Shown: one piece after another, positions 9,860 through 22,420 of the stretch
Layout of the letters: every line of letters starts with the position of its first letter
Numbering within the stretch: the first letter of the stretch is position 1
NCBI GenBank assembly: GCA_024138015.1
Contig: JAMXBB010000003.1
Span: 77,666,777 to 77,730,776, forward strand
From: Lumnitzera littorea
Taxonomy: Eukaryota; Streptophyta; Magnoliopsida; Myrtales; Combretaceae
Length of the DNA: 64,000 nucleotides
Direction: 5' to 3'
The notes under the pieces: generated by a model
What the model saw: the letters and a program-made list of their open reading frames with translations, nothing else
What the model was told of the DNA's origin: nothing
Databases searched by the model: none
Translations under genes and position numbers: made by a program

Positions 9860-12800
9860 ATTGATTTGGATTTAGGATTAAATTCGATTGGCCTTTGTTC
9901 AGTTCTTCATTAGGATGATATGGACTGAGGTAGGTAGTGTTGAAGGTGTCCGAAACCCCATAATCTTTGGGAAGCTCCAATCTATAGGCATTGTCGTTGA
10001 TCTTCTAGAGGATTCTAAAGGGTCCTTCAGCCTGTGTAGATAGCTTGTTCCTCTTCTTGCTCAGAAACCTTTCCTTGCTTAGGTGTAGCCATACTAGGTC
10101 TCCAGGCTGAAACTATCTCATCATCCTACCCTTAGCCTTCTCTCACATTCTTCTGGTAGCTTGGTTGATCTGTCGAGTAACTTTGTCGTAGATGTGTTGT
10201 AGGGACTTTGCTCGTACTCTCGTGTCAAGATCTTCTTGCTTAAATATAGGCATAAGGGTATGATTGAGGGGCAACTTAGGATTAAAACCATAGACAACTT
10301 TAAACAGGGTTTGCTGGGTGGTATCATGCATTGTTCGGTTGTAAGCAAATTCAACCATAGGTAAACAAACGTCTTAATCAGCCAAGTTCTTACCCATTGT
10401 AGCTTAAAGTAGTTATCCCAAAGTATGATTGACTACCTTTGTTTAGTCGTTAGCTTGGGGGTGATAGAAAGTATTGAATAGTAGTTTGGTCCCTATGCGA
10501 CACTGTAAGGTTCTCTAGAAATTGGCTCAAGAACTTTAGGTCTTTGTTTGTTACCACACTTCTCGGTTCGTCATGTAACCAAACAATCTCCTGTAAGAAA
10601 AGAGAAGCAATAATTGAAGCATCATTAGTCTTAGAGTAGTGCCGAGGACAAAGTTCATGCTCAACTTAGTTTATGGTCTCATCAGGATAGGCAAAGGCAT
10701 TATTTTCCCTTGTCCAGCTTGGCACTTGGCTTTCTTATATATGGTTTAACCCTCAATAATTTAGTACACATCTCACCTCATTCTTAGCCAAAAGAAATGT
10801 CCACTTAGCAGGTTATATGTTCTCCTTTCTCCAAAATACTCGAACAGTCCTCCACTATGGTCATCCTTAATGAGTACCTCTCTTAGTGAATAGGTCAGTG
10901 CGCACAGTTTCCTACTTTGGAATAAGTATCCATCTTCCATATGATACTCATATACTGTCTTTCCATCGGTACATCACCCAAGTATGGGTCTGAAGTGTAG
11001 GTCTTAGGAATGTTGCTCTTTGATACTTGCAAATCTAAACAATCTGGTCTACAGTTCGGTTAAGAGCGCATGTCTTCTTAAAAGAGCATTTGTAACCACA
11101 TTACTACTTCCTTGTTTGTATTTTACTTAAAATTGAATCCTTCAAGGATTTAACCCACGTTGTTTGCCGCTTCGACAACTTAGCTTGACTTTGGAGATAA
11201 CTTGGAGACTTATGGTCGGTATAGATGACAAATTCTCTTGGCAATAGATAATGCTGCCATACTTGGATTGCTTGGATAAGAGCCAAGAGTTCTTTATCAT
11301 AAATGGAGTAGTTCAATTGAGGTCCCCTGAGCTTTTCATTCCAGTAAGCGATTGGTTGGCCTTTCTACATTAGGACAACACCTATACCTATGCTTGATGC
11401 ATTACACTCCAACTCGAATATATTCTCGAAGTCAGGTAAAGTTAGTAAAGGTATGAAAGTTGATCTTTCCTTTACTTCAACAAAACTTCTTTATTCTTTT
11501 TCTCCCTATTTAAATTTGGTGTTCTTCTTCGTTAGTTTGGTAAGGGGTATGGCTATGGTGCTGAATTTCCTTATGAATTTTCTATAGAAGGATGTTGGTC
11601 CATGGAAACCTCTTACCTTAACACAAGTGGTTAGAGTTGGTCACTTGACAATTGCTTGGATATTCTCATCATCTACTCGTAAGCCTCCTCTACCAACTGC
11701 ATAGCCTAGGAACACCATTTCCTTCTAGCAAAAATAACACTTCTTTAAACTGTCGAATAACCTCTCAGCACGAAGTACATCTAATATGGCATGGAGATGT
11801 TTACTGTGACTTGGCATGTTGATATTGTATACTAAGATATTGTCGAAGTATACCACAACACACTTTTTGATCAGGTTTCTTAGTACACGGTTCATTAGTT
11901 GCATAAAAGTGTTGGGGGCATTTGACAAGCCAAATGGCATTACCATCCACTCATAGAGTTCATGCTAAGTTTTGAATGTAGTCTTCCACTCATCTCCAGG
12001 CCTTATGTGAATTTGCTGGTAGCCAAATTTCAAATCTATTTTGTTGAAGACCTTAGCTCCACTCAATTCATCCAACATGTCATCTAACTTAAGGATAGGA
12101 TACTTGTATTTGATTGTAATCTTGTTTACGACTCAACTGTTAACTCATATCTACTAGGTATTGTCCTTTTTCGACATTAGGAGCACCGGAATAGCACAAA
12201 GGCTGAAGCTCTCCCTTACATACCTTTTTTCGGTAATTCATTGACTTGCCTTTGAAGCTTAGCAGCTTGTTTGGGATTCATCCGATAAGCTGATTTGTTT
12301 GGTAGGCTAACGCTAGGTACTAAGTCAATGCAATGTTTTATGCCTTGGACAGGGGGTAACCCTTTGGGCAATTGTTTAGGGAATAAATTAGCATATTCAT
12401 TCAACAACTCCCTTACTTCTAAGGGTAATTCACCCCGCTACCTCAACTCTAATAGTTGCCTGACCAACATAAAGGTAGGTGTGTTGGCTTTAATAGCCTC
12501 TCGGAGCTTGGCTCTACTCATCATTAGAGTTTTCTTTGATCCTTTAGTAAGTTTAACTTGTAATTTGCTAACCTTACTTAGCAATATAGGGTTCAGTGTA
12601 ATCTTCCTTCCATCATTTTCGATCACATAGGTATTGTTGTACCCATCATGGATAACTCTTCGGTCGAAAAGCCGTGGTCGATCCAACAACACATGTGATG
12701 TGCACATGGGCAGCACGTTGTAGAGAATCTCATCGGAGTAATTTCCAATTGAGATCAATAGTAGTACTCGTTAAGTGACATGTAGTGTTCCCTTCTCTTT

Positions 12801-12970
12801 CAGCCAATGTAACTTATATGGCTTCAAATGTATGATAGTCAGTAACTTCAACTTTGTAATTAGATTGGTTGATGCCCAATTAGTGTAACTACGACTATCT
12901 ACAATTAATGCTCATACCTGATCATTCACCTTGCATGTGATATGGAATAAGTTCTCCCTCTACTTCACTC
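9860..12970 (-). pseudogene. gypsy pol pseudogene of copy F
   Basis: The best open pieces on the minus strand are 12758-12438 (protease-RT link, including the LLDRPRLFDRRV block), 12407-12216, 11946-11725 (RT), 11316-11104 (RNase H with the YDKELLALIQAIQVWQHYLL block) and 10358-10143 (integrase with MVEFAYNRTMHDTTQQT). The RT box reads YFDNIL at 11833-11850, a change of the second catalytic Asp to Asn. Near 12930 the protease motif reads VDSRSYTN, with the Gly of the DSG triad replaced by Arg. These changes and many stops show it is dead. Confidence 0.9.
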
Positions 12971-13099
12971 ATGTCTGGGTTCTAAGCTCATTGTGCATTA
13001 GATAACTAGGATCAACTGATCTAAGTCTTTGGTAAACACATTCTCTTCAATCAGTTCATTCTCCTATATGACCTCTTTCTCAAGAACAGCCTCTTCCTT

Positions 13100-14205
13100 A
13101 GGTTCTTTGTTAGTGCTATCAACTTTAAGCTTCGGGGTGTCTCCCTTGATGACCATAGTCCTTCAATTCAGACATTGAGCAACCATATGTCTAAACCCTT
13201 GACATTTGAAATATTTGATCTGGCTCATTTTCTTACCAGATCTTTGCCCTTTCTCATATGCTCAAGTCAGTACATTACCTTCAATTCAACCCTTTTGGTC
13301 ATTCTTGACATCTGCTCATCTAGTTACTACGGTATTCGGCCGTCCTTGGTAGCCTCTATGAATAGGTTGACTTGACTGAATTAGTTGGCTAGTCAGTGGT
13401 TGGGTTAGGATTCGACTTCTTCTCTACCTTTCTACTTACTGAGCTATTTGTATTGCCTCATCTATTGTGATAAATTGTTAGAGTTCCACAATGTCTCGAA
13501 CATCACTCCTCAAACTAGTAAGGAATCTCGAGGTTGTCCACGTTGATGGCTCTTTTACTTTGCAGCAAATCATAAGCATTTGGAACTCTTGAAATATTTG
13601 TCAACAGTTTGGCCTCCTTGTTTTAGCTCTTAAAGTTGAGCAAAAGTATCTTACAGATAAGTATTCAGTACAAACATGTTTTTGAGTATTCTCTTTATCT
13701 TAGGCTAAGTATTAATCTCTCTATAACCTTCTTGTTTTCTCATGACCTGGAAATTCTTCCACTACATGGCGGCATATCTTGAGAACTCAACAATAGCAGT
13801 TCTTACCTTCTTGTAGTCTTCATATTGATAGTAGTAAAAAACACGTTCTACCTTCTCCTCCTAATCTAAATAATCATCTGCACTTCTAGACTCATTGAAG
13901 CTTCACATGGTCAAATGCTTGAGGTGCTTAAGCTTACTCTTCTTCTTCTTCGTACTCTTCTCCTTCAACATCGTCCATTTCTCCTAAGTCAATCCTTCTT
14001 CTTTCTCATCTACCTACTCCTCCACTTCGAACTTGTTGAGATGGGTTCTGGCTTTTAGTAAGTTGGACAGCTTGTGGGGTGTTATGTATAGCTTCAGTAG
14101 GTCTATAAGCTAATGCATGGACTGCTCGAGTTAAATCCATTAGTAGGTTAGCTACCTTATCAAATCTCTCGTTCGTACTCTTAGGGGTGCCTTTGAAAAT
14201 TATTC
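13100..14205 (-). pseudogene. gypsy gag pseudogene of copy F
   Basis: The minus strand carries the gag start region (about 14190-14010), a decayed capsid-like region, and a zinc knuckle near 13215-13170 reading YFKCQGFRHMVAQC. The first Cys of CCHC is Tyr here; in copy C the same site is Gln. The upstream 55 or so codons of the open frame ending at 14374 come from the neighbouring plus-strand element read antisense and are not part of this gag. Confidence 0.72.
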
Positions 14206-14212
14206 TTACCTC

Positions 14213-15056
14213 GAGCATAAGAGAGCCTATGCTATAAAGAATTTGATGATTGGCTTTGCAGCTACTTGGTAGAAGAGAATGATAAGTCAAAGAATTGATA
14301 GAGGAAACATTGAGATCATTACATGGGACTAGATAAGATGCTTGATGCGAAGAAAATTTGTACCCTGAGATCATTACGACAAATTATATTTGAGAAAAAC
14401 CACCAATGAAGCTAACCTCTTGGAAGTGTAGGATCAGTTCAAGGAGATTGAAAGATGGTTGGAAGTATTCAAGGATGAAATAAGACAATAGAGGAATGCT
14501 AAATTAGAGAGTATTGAAGGAGGAGTTGAGTAGTAGAGAGGAAGAGGACCAAGTTGAGTAGAAGTTAAACCCCCATATTCCCGATGTGCTCCCATTATCG
14601 ACTATCTAAACTGATGAGCATGACCTCAGATGGAAGGAAGAAGAAGAATCGATTTGTGAGGAAGAAGAGGGAATACTGATTTCAACGAATGAGAAGAGTG
14701 TGAGATCCGAGCTAGTTGAGCTTGAAGAGTTGGAATTACTTATGACTAACGAGCCATCTTACTTCCTATCGGCACTGGACCACATACCCATAAACTTTTT
14801 ATGACTTAGAGATCATGTTACTTCCCGTACTTGATAGTTGCTGGGACTACCAAGATGTGGTTGATCGGATTCATGATGAGTGGAAGGAGGGATACATGAT
14901 GAAGAGCTAGATTGATCGGGCTCATGATGAATGGAAGGGGCTTGAGTACTTTTCTACATTTATCTTTCATTTTTGCAGGTTGGTATTCGATCCTGGTGGG
15001 ATTCAGAGTTACTAATCACCAAGTTTTAGGCCAAAACTTCTCTAAGGGAGAGGGAA
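14213..15056 (+). pseudogene. gag-like pseudogene with acidic tail, gag-only element (copy 1)
   Basis: The plus strand shows a gag-type block (MRRKFVP then DHYDKLYLRKT then DQFKEIERWLEVFKDEIRQ) at about 14340-14490, like the capsid region of gypsy gag. A Glu-rich stretch follows, then a C-terminal block near 14825-14935 reading LDSCWDYQDVVDRIHDEWKE and, after about 21 residues, a second HDEWK. The frame shifts and stops many times. It ends at a purine tract (AAGGGAGAGGGAA) directly before an LTR start. No protease, RT or integrase is seen between gag and LTR. The left end is cut at the junction with copy F. The same tail occurs inverted at 50250-50519. Confidence 0.6.
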
Positions 15057-15900
15057 TGATAGGATTTGGGGTATCGACCCAACCTGACTGCTAAGGCTGA
15101 GCTCATCTACTTGCCAACTCACTCTATATGCTGAGTCAAATGACCCTATTTCTCGTAGATAGAGAGTTGAGAAGTAGAAGATCGAGATAACAACCAATCC
15201 TTGCCTATGCCTTACCAGTTACTTGACTTTACACTTGTCGATATGCCGAGAGATCACATTGTCAAGAGCTAGATCCATTTAGCAAGGCTCGGAGAGACTA
15301 ATGTCGACTAACTTCAAAACTCGGCAATTATGGGCTGACCTCTTTGGTATCTCGGCTAAGTAATGTGGGACTACTTTCAAGGCATGCTGATTGACTGCAT
15401 GCCGACTTCCCCCTATAGAAACGGACAGTTTTATATTTTTGTACACGTTTGTCTTTATTTCATTTATGGGCCTAATTTTTTAGGGTTTAAGGCCTTGTAC
15501 ATTATTTACAGTTTTGTCACAAAGGTTTAGGACTTGCTATAAATAACAATATTTGTAAACATATAGATATATAGATGTTAATATATGAAATCAGATAGAA
15601 AAGTATATTCCTACGATTGGAATCCTATCCTTTTTGAGCAAGGCTACTCTTAAGCTATCATTGTTGGATTATCGAGTATAAATTAAGCTCTTTAATCTCT
15701 CCTATGTTCTTATCGATCTTGACCTTGAGATTGTGGCGAACCCCTTCATTTGAACCAATTAGTGAGTTACATCTAACCTTCATTTCAATCCAGAGCAACA
15801 TTTAGTGTTCTGAATTGTATCGTGCCCTATTTCGAGCTCAAACCCTTGATTGTGTTTGTGTCTTAGTGTGTGATATTCATTCACATTCACTGTCGAAACC
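15057..15900 (+). repeat. 3' LTR of the gag-only element (copy 1), right end approximate
   Basis: It starts TGATAGGATTTGGGGTATCG directly after a polypurine tract. A TATA-like box (GCTATAAATAAC) lies about 480 bases in, near 15537-15548. The right end is estimated from comparison of layout with the inverted relative and could be off by tens of bases. Only the first bases, the purine tract and the TATA spacing are clearly shared with the LTR at 50082. Confidence 0.55.
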
Positions 15901-16077
15901 AACCATCTTACTTCCTGTTCGTTAAGGGTTTTATAGGAGATAAAATGGTAGTTTTTAGGAATTCATATTCGATTTGATTTTGGATGACCTCGATGATGGA
16001 CATATGTAACATGGAGTAATCTGATGAGCAACATCTTACTAACAATTATTGAACATGCACGAGTAATAATTATGAAA
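15901..16077. other. non-coding sequence before the tandem duplication
   Basis: No coding frame or repeat boundary is seen in this short stretch. Confidence 0.5.
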
Positions 16078-16823
16078 GCGACAGCTATCATGCATGTTTC
16101 AAGGATGTAGAAAAGTGAAAAGTCACAACTCTTAAAGCTCTAAGCTTGAGTTTCTTGTAAAATTAGTTCAGTATAAATGCATGGGAAATTGGTAGAGTAT
16201 TTAGGAATAGTTTAGCAATTGCATTGCTTTAACGATAACATAAGTTTGGTTATTTGCTTGCTTTGATTGATGCTAAAAACTTACTTAGGTACTATTCCCA
16301 TACTCGACTTATCGATCATGGGAGTTGAAGGGAAAATGTTGATAGTGGATTTTCATCTCTATAGCTAGATGCACAATAGGATGCTGACCTATCCTATATC
16401 AAGAGTTACGTCAAGCACAATGACTATGCTCTTAACTTAGCCTTGTGGTGGCGACAGCTATCATGCATGTTTCAAGGATGTAGAAAAGTGAAAAGTCACA
16501 ACTCTTAAAGCTCTAAGCTTGAGTTTCTTGTAAAATGAGTTCAGTATAAATGCATGGGAAATTGGTAGAGTATTTAGGAATAGTTTAGCAATTGCATTGC
16601 TTTAACGATAACATAAGTTTGGTTATTTGCTTGCTTTGATTGATGCTAAAAACTTACTTAGGTACTATTCCCATACTCGACTTATCGACCATGGGAGTTG
16701 AAGGGAAAATGTTGATAGTGGATTTTCATCTCTATAGCTAGATGCATAATAGGATGCTGACCTATCCTATATCAAGAGTTACGTCAAGCACAATGACTAT
16801 GCTCTTAACTTAGCCTTGTGGTG
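16078..16823. repeat. two-copy tandem duplication, 373-bp unit, nearly identical
   Basis: The units 16078-16450 and 16451-16823 follow each other without a spacer. Reading them side by side I find three substitutions (A-to-G and T-to-C types included) and no gaps, so under 1 percent divergence. The unit starts GCGACAGCTATCATGC and ends TAGCCTTGTGGTG. It holds no coding frame. The surrounding retroelements are much more decayed, so this duplication is recent, or it could be an assembly artefact. Confidence 0.93.
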
Positions 16824-19800
16824 GTTTTCTTTTGATTGGTACCATCAGATCGGCATTTTCACTGCAAACTTGTTCCTAAAGCTTCACTAACTCATGGCAT
16901 CTTTGCTAGCTAGGGTTAGAATTGCTAAAGCCTTGCTCACAAAGTTTATATTCAAATGATAAGATAAGGGTGCGGATATTTTGATAATTATCTCGAGGAT
17001 AATTGCTCAACTGCTTACTTCTTTCCACGATTTGTACATGAATAAATTTAAGAGATGCCACGCGTCATTAGTAGTTCAAGAGTCTTACATTTGTTCTTTT
17101 GTAGATCATAATACTAACCCAATCTTGACCATAATACCCTATATCTAGTACTCTAATCAAACTTAGAATTTGAAAAAAAAATTTGAAAAATTGAAAAAAA
17201 TATTTCCTTAGTTTATTTCTTATTTTGGCACCTTAGTTTATTTTCTGTCATTACACTTGTAGATTTTATTTTGTTGTTTTTGAATTTTGGGGTTGAGAAT
17301 ATTTGCAAATCATTACTTTTAATTGCATTGGCTATAGAGATTGAGATGGTGTATGGTTAGGGGAATTAAGGAAATAATTACTTAAGTATACACAGTAGTA
17401 GTAGTTATGTGAAACTTACCCCTATAAATTTTAGAGATGTGTGTTGGTATTCTAAGAACTTTTATTGCTCTTGTGAATCTCTATAGAAAGTTATTGTAAA
17501 AGCTATAGAAAAACATCATCCTAATTTTTAGGAAAAGTAGTTGAGAAAAAACCTCCACCAGAAGTTCTCATAGAAATCTTAAAAGAACATGAAATAAAAG
17601 ATCCTTGCACTTCAATGAATTAGGCCTTACCTTTGCTACTTTGCTATACTTACTACATACATATGTGATTGAGTGAGCAAAAGGGAAGTTTATGGTGCAA
17701 TTGGCTAATGAGATTTGGGAGAAGTATGAAACTTTTGATATTAAGAGTTATGGCAATTTACTACGTTTAACTCCTTTACATTGACCCGAGCTCTTAAAGA
17801 ATAAACCTTCTGACTACCTTCCAAACAGTGGTCATTTAAATCACATGGAAGTAGACCTATGTAAAGGGTTGAACCATCCTTTAATCGGCCTTGGCGGGTT
17901 TATGGGTTGATATAGGAGTGAACTAGGACTAGCCTTTAAGGGAGCTGGTTCAGGCATCTTGTTAACCATCTTGGTTTTTTTTTTTTTTGAATTTTCTTTT
18001 CTTTTTTCTTTCCTATCCTTTGTAAACTCTTACTTTTTTCTTTTTTTTGTTATTCAATCTTTTAGGGAATTTTCCTAGTCTACTTACTATTTGTTTCCCT
18101 ATTACGTTACTCATGAACTGAAAATTTTATATTTCGAATGATTTTTTTTTTTTGGATCCCAAAATAATTCATTTGGTTTGAGTGATGCTATATTAAAAAA
18201 TGAATAAGAATGGCCAATGCGATAAAAATTGCAAAATACAAAAATTTGTTTTATGGATTTTGAAATACATTGTCAAAATGGAAAAATAAATTACAATGTA
18301 ACTATAATTGTAGATTACAAAATTTGATTCCTTGGATCGAAATACAATTATTGAACAAAAATATAAATTACAACGTACATTTGTGCTTGTGCATGTTGTG
18401 TGAAGAGAATGTGAAAGTGGAAAACTTTGAATTCTAAAAAGCAAGAGGAAAGGGCATTATGGCAAAAGCAACATTCATGTTTTAACTTTTAGCAATAGTG
18501 GAAATTTGGAATGGATTGAAGTTTGAAAAGTGAAAAGTAAAAGCAAAGTTTGTGGGTAGGAGACAAAGGATGGTTTTTTACTGGAAGAATATTTTATTTG
18601 ATTTTATTTTTTTCAATTACGGCCCAAATCTATGGGTCGAGCTGGTTTAGGGTCCTAAAGGGTTGGTTTTGGACCAGTTCATGGTTTAAAATTAGCCCTT
18701 GCATAGGTTAGGACTTTTAAGCAATAAAGAGTGTAAGTTGATAGTTGGAGGAGAATAAGGGTTATAAATTAGAGAGAATCTTGAGAGCTAAAATATGGAA
18801 GTAGAGTTGAGTAAGCGGACATAGGTTTTTAGGAGGAAGTTGTTGTGATTTCTAGTCTTGTTGATTTAGAAATGCTTCTTGTAAAAATTGAAGGTAATAT
18901 GGATTTCTTAACCCCACAAGAAAAAATTTAGAGAGAATGAGCTAGAATTTAATTTAAATGCTTTTGAACCATCTTTGTTTTTTGATTATGAATCTTTTGC
19001 AAGAGAAATATAGCTTGAGGTAAAGTGTTTAGAGCTTCTAAAATATATTGTTGAGTTCGAGTAAGCAAATATTATTGAATCTTCTCCTATCGTTAAACCT
19101 ACTATGGAGCTTTTAGGGGGAACTATTCTAAGAAGGATCAATTCTTTTATGAGAAAAGAAATTTCCCTATCTTCTTTAGTATTATGGGAATTAGACACCT
19201 TCTCATGGGACCATGGTGGAGGCAATTTAAGTTGATTTTTTAGTATGTTCATGTATTATTTTTAGTTATCTAGTCTTTATTTTTATTTTGTTGAATTTTT
19301 GAAAAAAACTTGTTACTCTAACTATATTAGTTTATAGTATTAGCAGGTAGAATTTATTACCTTATCCTTTTCTCTTATTAATTTTTTTGTTTGCATTGTC
19401 AAAATTAGGTATATATTTCTTTATCTTTTATGCTTTCTTTGCAATTATGGCTTCGTGCTTTATTTGTACTCTTTCCCTATAAAGTTAAGGTTTGTAATCA
19501 AATCATAGATTTAATCTTAGCATTTGATGGACATGTGATTTTTGTTTTGATTTAGAATTTCCATCCATAGATACAAGTAGTTAGTTATTTCTTAGACATA
19601 ATTAGTTAGTGCATAAACTTTAGCATCACATTTACATCTTTTGTTTTCAGTCTTGAAAATTTGTATAAATTTTTGTACTCTTTTAAGTGTTTCTTCAAGT
19701 GAAAATCATGTCTTTTTTGCAATTTGGTGGAGTTAAGAAATTAATTTGCTAGATTACCCAAATTGGCACAATTTGCTATCTAGCAATTAACTTGACTTAA

Positions 19801-19969
19801 ATCATGTTGTTTTGATACTTTAAAACTATGAAATTAGAAACTAATTGATTATTTGATTTCACGTTGTGCTCAATTAAAATTGATTGGTTTTTTTATTATG
19901 CTTTATGAGATGCTATATTTTGGGTTTTATTTTACTCTTCAAGCTTGACGAGTTTTTTATTGCATATTT
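16824..19969. other. non-coding stretch, probably 3' interior of an Athila-like element
   Basis: It is AT-rich with homopolymer runs (for example T-runs near 17975 and 18140) and no intact frame. At about 18945-19235 the plus strand has a longer readable piece with two stops (ELEFNLNAFEPSLFFDYESF, later SSPIVKPTMELLGG). It could be a decayed retroelement linker, but I do not recognise it with certainty. The stretch leads into a polypurine tract and an LTR, so it is probably the long untranslated 3' part typical of Athila elements. Confidence 0.35.
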
Positions 19970-19983
19970 AAACTTTGGGGAGA
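19970..19983 (+). other. polypurine tract of an Athila-like element
   Basis: AAACTTTGGGGAGA stands directly before the LTR start TGCTTATAGATATG. A G-rich tract in this place primes plus-strand DNA synthesis in LTR elements. Confidence 0.55.
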
Positions 19984-21100
19984 TGCTTATAGATATGAAC
20001 TTGTATCTTTTCTAGTAGATATATACTAGGAGATATGAGATAGAGATAAGAGGTTTGAGTGAGGAGTCATAAAGAGAGGAAGAGATAAGAGATAAAAAGA
20101 AAATTAGTAGGATATGTTTTTAGGAGATTTTATATTTGCTAACTTGATTTTTCTGTTTGGTTCGACATATTTTGTAGTTAGCAAGAGATTAATTTTGCTA
20201 GTTTTATATTGCTTTTTGATGAACTCTTATTGTGATTGCAGGTGGAGTAGTTTTAGTTTTTTGGGTTTCTTTGATGCATTTTACAAATTTTTTTTTTTTT
20301 GTGTTGTTTTGCAAGGCTTTTAGGATTTCAAACTGTGTGGATAAACTCTCATAACATGGTAACTCTCATAACATGGTAACTTCTTCCTTTCTTTCTTTAT
20401 TTTCTTAAAATTTTAGTTTAGTTTTAGTTTTTTATTATTGTGAATCCTAGATCCATGTGATTATTTTTTTTCTTATTATTAATCTATGATTTCTTGTTAT
20501 TGAGATCTAATTATATGTATTTATTTGTTCCTTTAATTGATATTGCTATTGTATTAATTTTATGTTTGGTTTTACCTTAGAGATTACGAAATCCTATTGT
20601 GAATAGATCTATGTAATTAGAAGGAATTAGAGTAGAATTGAGTAATCAGCGACTATAGTTTCTCCGAATTAGGGTATCTTAATAGTGGAATTTAAGAACT
20701 TAATGCAATTTTGATACTATTATTAAAGAAGCAATTCTAATAATTATAATTAATATTAGGAGTTAATTTGAGAAGCGATTCATGTTAATTTAAATTAGGA
20801 ATTCTCACGGTCCAATAAATAAGAGTAAGATTTATAGATTGCATAGTTGTTCGAGGGAATCAGTAATTGAATACTAAGTTCATGCATCATAGCTAATTCT
20901 AATTATCTTTTATGTTACTATTTGTAATTTGTTTTAAAGTAATTATATTAGTTGCTATTGATTAATTGAGTTTGTTTATTAGGTAAGATGTTAGGAAAAA
21001 GGGTAAGTACAAGTAATCACAAGTAGTCTTTGAGGGATTGATACTCGAAATCACATTCACTTTAATATAACTTAATAGGTATACTTGTCTTTGATCACTA
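19984..21100 (+). repeat. Athila-like LTR, right end approximate
   Basis: The LTR begins TGCTTATAGATATGAAC after a polypurine tract. It ends in a region worded like Athila LTR ends (AGTCTTTGAGGGATTGATAC at about 21027-21046, then CTTGTCTTTGATCA). A 17-bp perfect tandem duplication (AACTCTCATAACATGGT) lies at 20344-20377. The exact right end is uncertain by about 20 bases. No matching 5' LTR is in the window. Confidence 0.5.
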
Positions 21101-21259
21101 CTCACAACACTTGTGCAATTACCCCATTAATAATCAAACTACATTATTTCCCGTTTACATGACACTTGGTATGGAAAATATTCTCTCTTTGCAACTTTAT
21201 GTTATTCTCTTAAACTTAAGAACTTAAAGTACACCTAATAACTAAGTTTTCATAAAGTA

Positions 21260-22420
21260 GTGCAATAAACTCTTTATCACTACCATCTTCCAATGTAGAC
21301 ATATCATCATGATCATCTTCACTCCCATAACATATTTATCATTACCCATAGCAATCATAGTCCTCTTGTTTTGACACTAAGAAGCTATATTACCAACTCC
21401 GTTACATTTAAAACATATCAAATCATAATAATAAGTCTGAGTTTTAGGTTTACCTTTGGCCTTACTAAGCCCTTGATCTTTGTGCTCCTATGGTGTCATC
21501 TTTGGCTTTGGAAGGGTCTTCTCCTCACTCCTTAAATTTTCCTTCCAACATCTAGTAGGTATAGAATTAGGATTGGGTCGACCACTCTTCCTCTTGAGTT
21601 ACCTTTCTATCTTCATAGCCATATGTACCATATTCTCTAACTTTACATAATGCTACAACTTCACAACATTTACAATCTCACTATTTAACCTTTTCAAAAA
21701 TCTTGCCATAGTGGCTTTATCTTCTTGTAAATCAACTTTCATCATCAACATATGAACTCTTTATGATGTTCTTTAACACTTCTATACCTTATTTGAGAGC
21801 TTGAAACTTTTGATAGAGTTCCCTATAATAATCACTAGAAACAAATCATTTTCTCAATACTACTTTTAATTCATGCTAAGTGTTGATAGGCTACTTATCA
21901 TCCCTCCTATTACTAGTTACAAGTTACAAGTTGATCTCACCAAATAATAGCATGGTCAGTTAATTCAATAACAATCATATGTTTTTTCTCCATAATAATG
22001 GTAACAATTGAAAACTAGTTCGCTCCTCTTTTCCTACTCCAAGTATACATCCAGATAATTCTTACCTTAAAAAGATGAAATTTTTAATTTGATACCACCT
22101 AAATCCCCATTAACACGATCGCCTTCTCTTTAGGTTCTCAATGTTGTCTTCGTATATTTACTGGTGCAACATGCTCAACAAAATCATCCTTAACATCAAA
22201 ATCTCTATACTTCTCAACAATTTGTCTCACCTGTTGCCTCATAAGTTATGTTTGTGGTGTTGTGATTCTTTGCTACATATTTGTCGTTGTCATCTCATTT
22301 CTTTCTACCATTTTGTTAATTTTATTTACCCACACCATCATTTGTTGGATCACCCTTGTTAAATCACCTATTTCTTATTCACCATCTCCTTTCTTCCCAT
22401 TACTCTTGTCTCCGTTAGTT
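21260..22420 (-). pseudogene. gypsy gag pseudogene of element H
   Basis: The minus strand reads a zinc knuckle near 21425-21370: CFKCNGVGNIAS, then a stop, then CQNKRTMI. The His of CCHC is Asn and one residue is now a stop. Upstream (22400-21500) are scattered capsid-like fragments in several frames. The frame is broken many times. Confidence 0.62.

Larger units (their letters stand above)
8917..14205 (-). mobile_element. Ty3/gypsy retrotransposon copy F, minus strand, lacking its 5' LTR
   Basis: This is the same family as copies A and C, in opposite orientation. Going down the minus strand: gag from about 14200, zinc knuckle near 13200, protease near 12930, RT 12400-11700, RNase H 11560-11100, integrase about 10980-9900, then the 3' LTR. 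Its gag start (TNERFDKVANLLMDL at about 14160) matches copy C gag near 30150. Just upstream, at about 14205, the sequence switches to an unrelated plus-strand gag, so the gag start and 5' LTR are missing. Stops and frameshifts are spread throughout. Confidence 0.9.

Noticed and set aside
12295..12630. Open frame of 111 codons on the plus strand
   Set aside because: It is antisense to the protease-RT region of copy F and has no motif of its own.
14006..14374. Single gene of 122 codons on the minus strand
   Set aside because: The frame crosses the junction of copy F and the plus-strand gag-only element. Only about the last 60 codons are gag of F.
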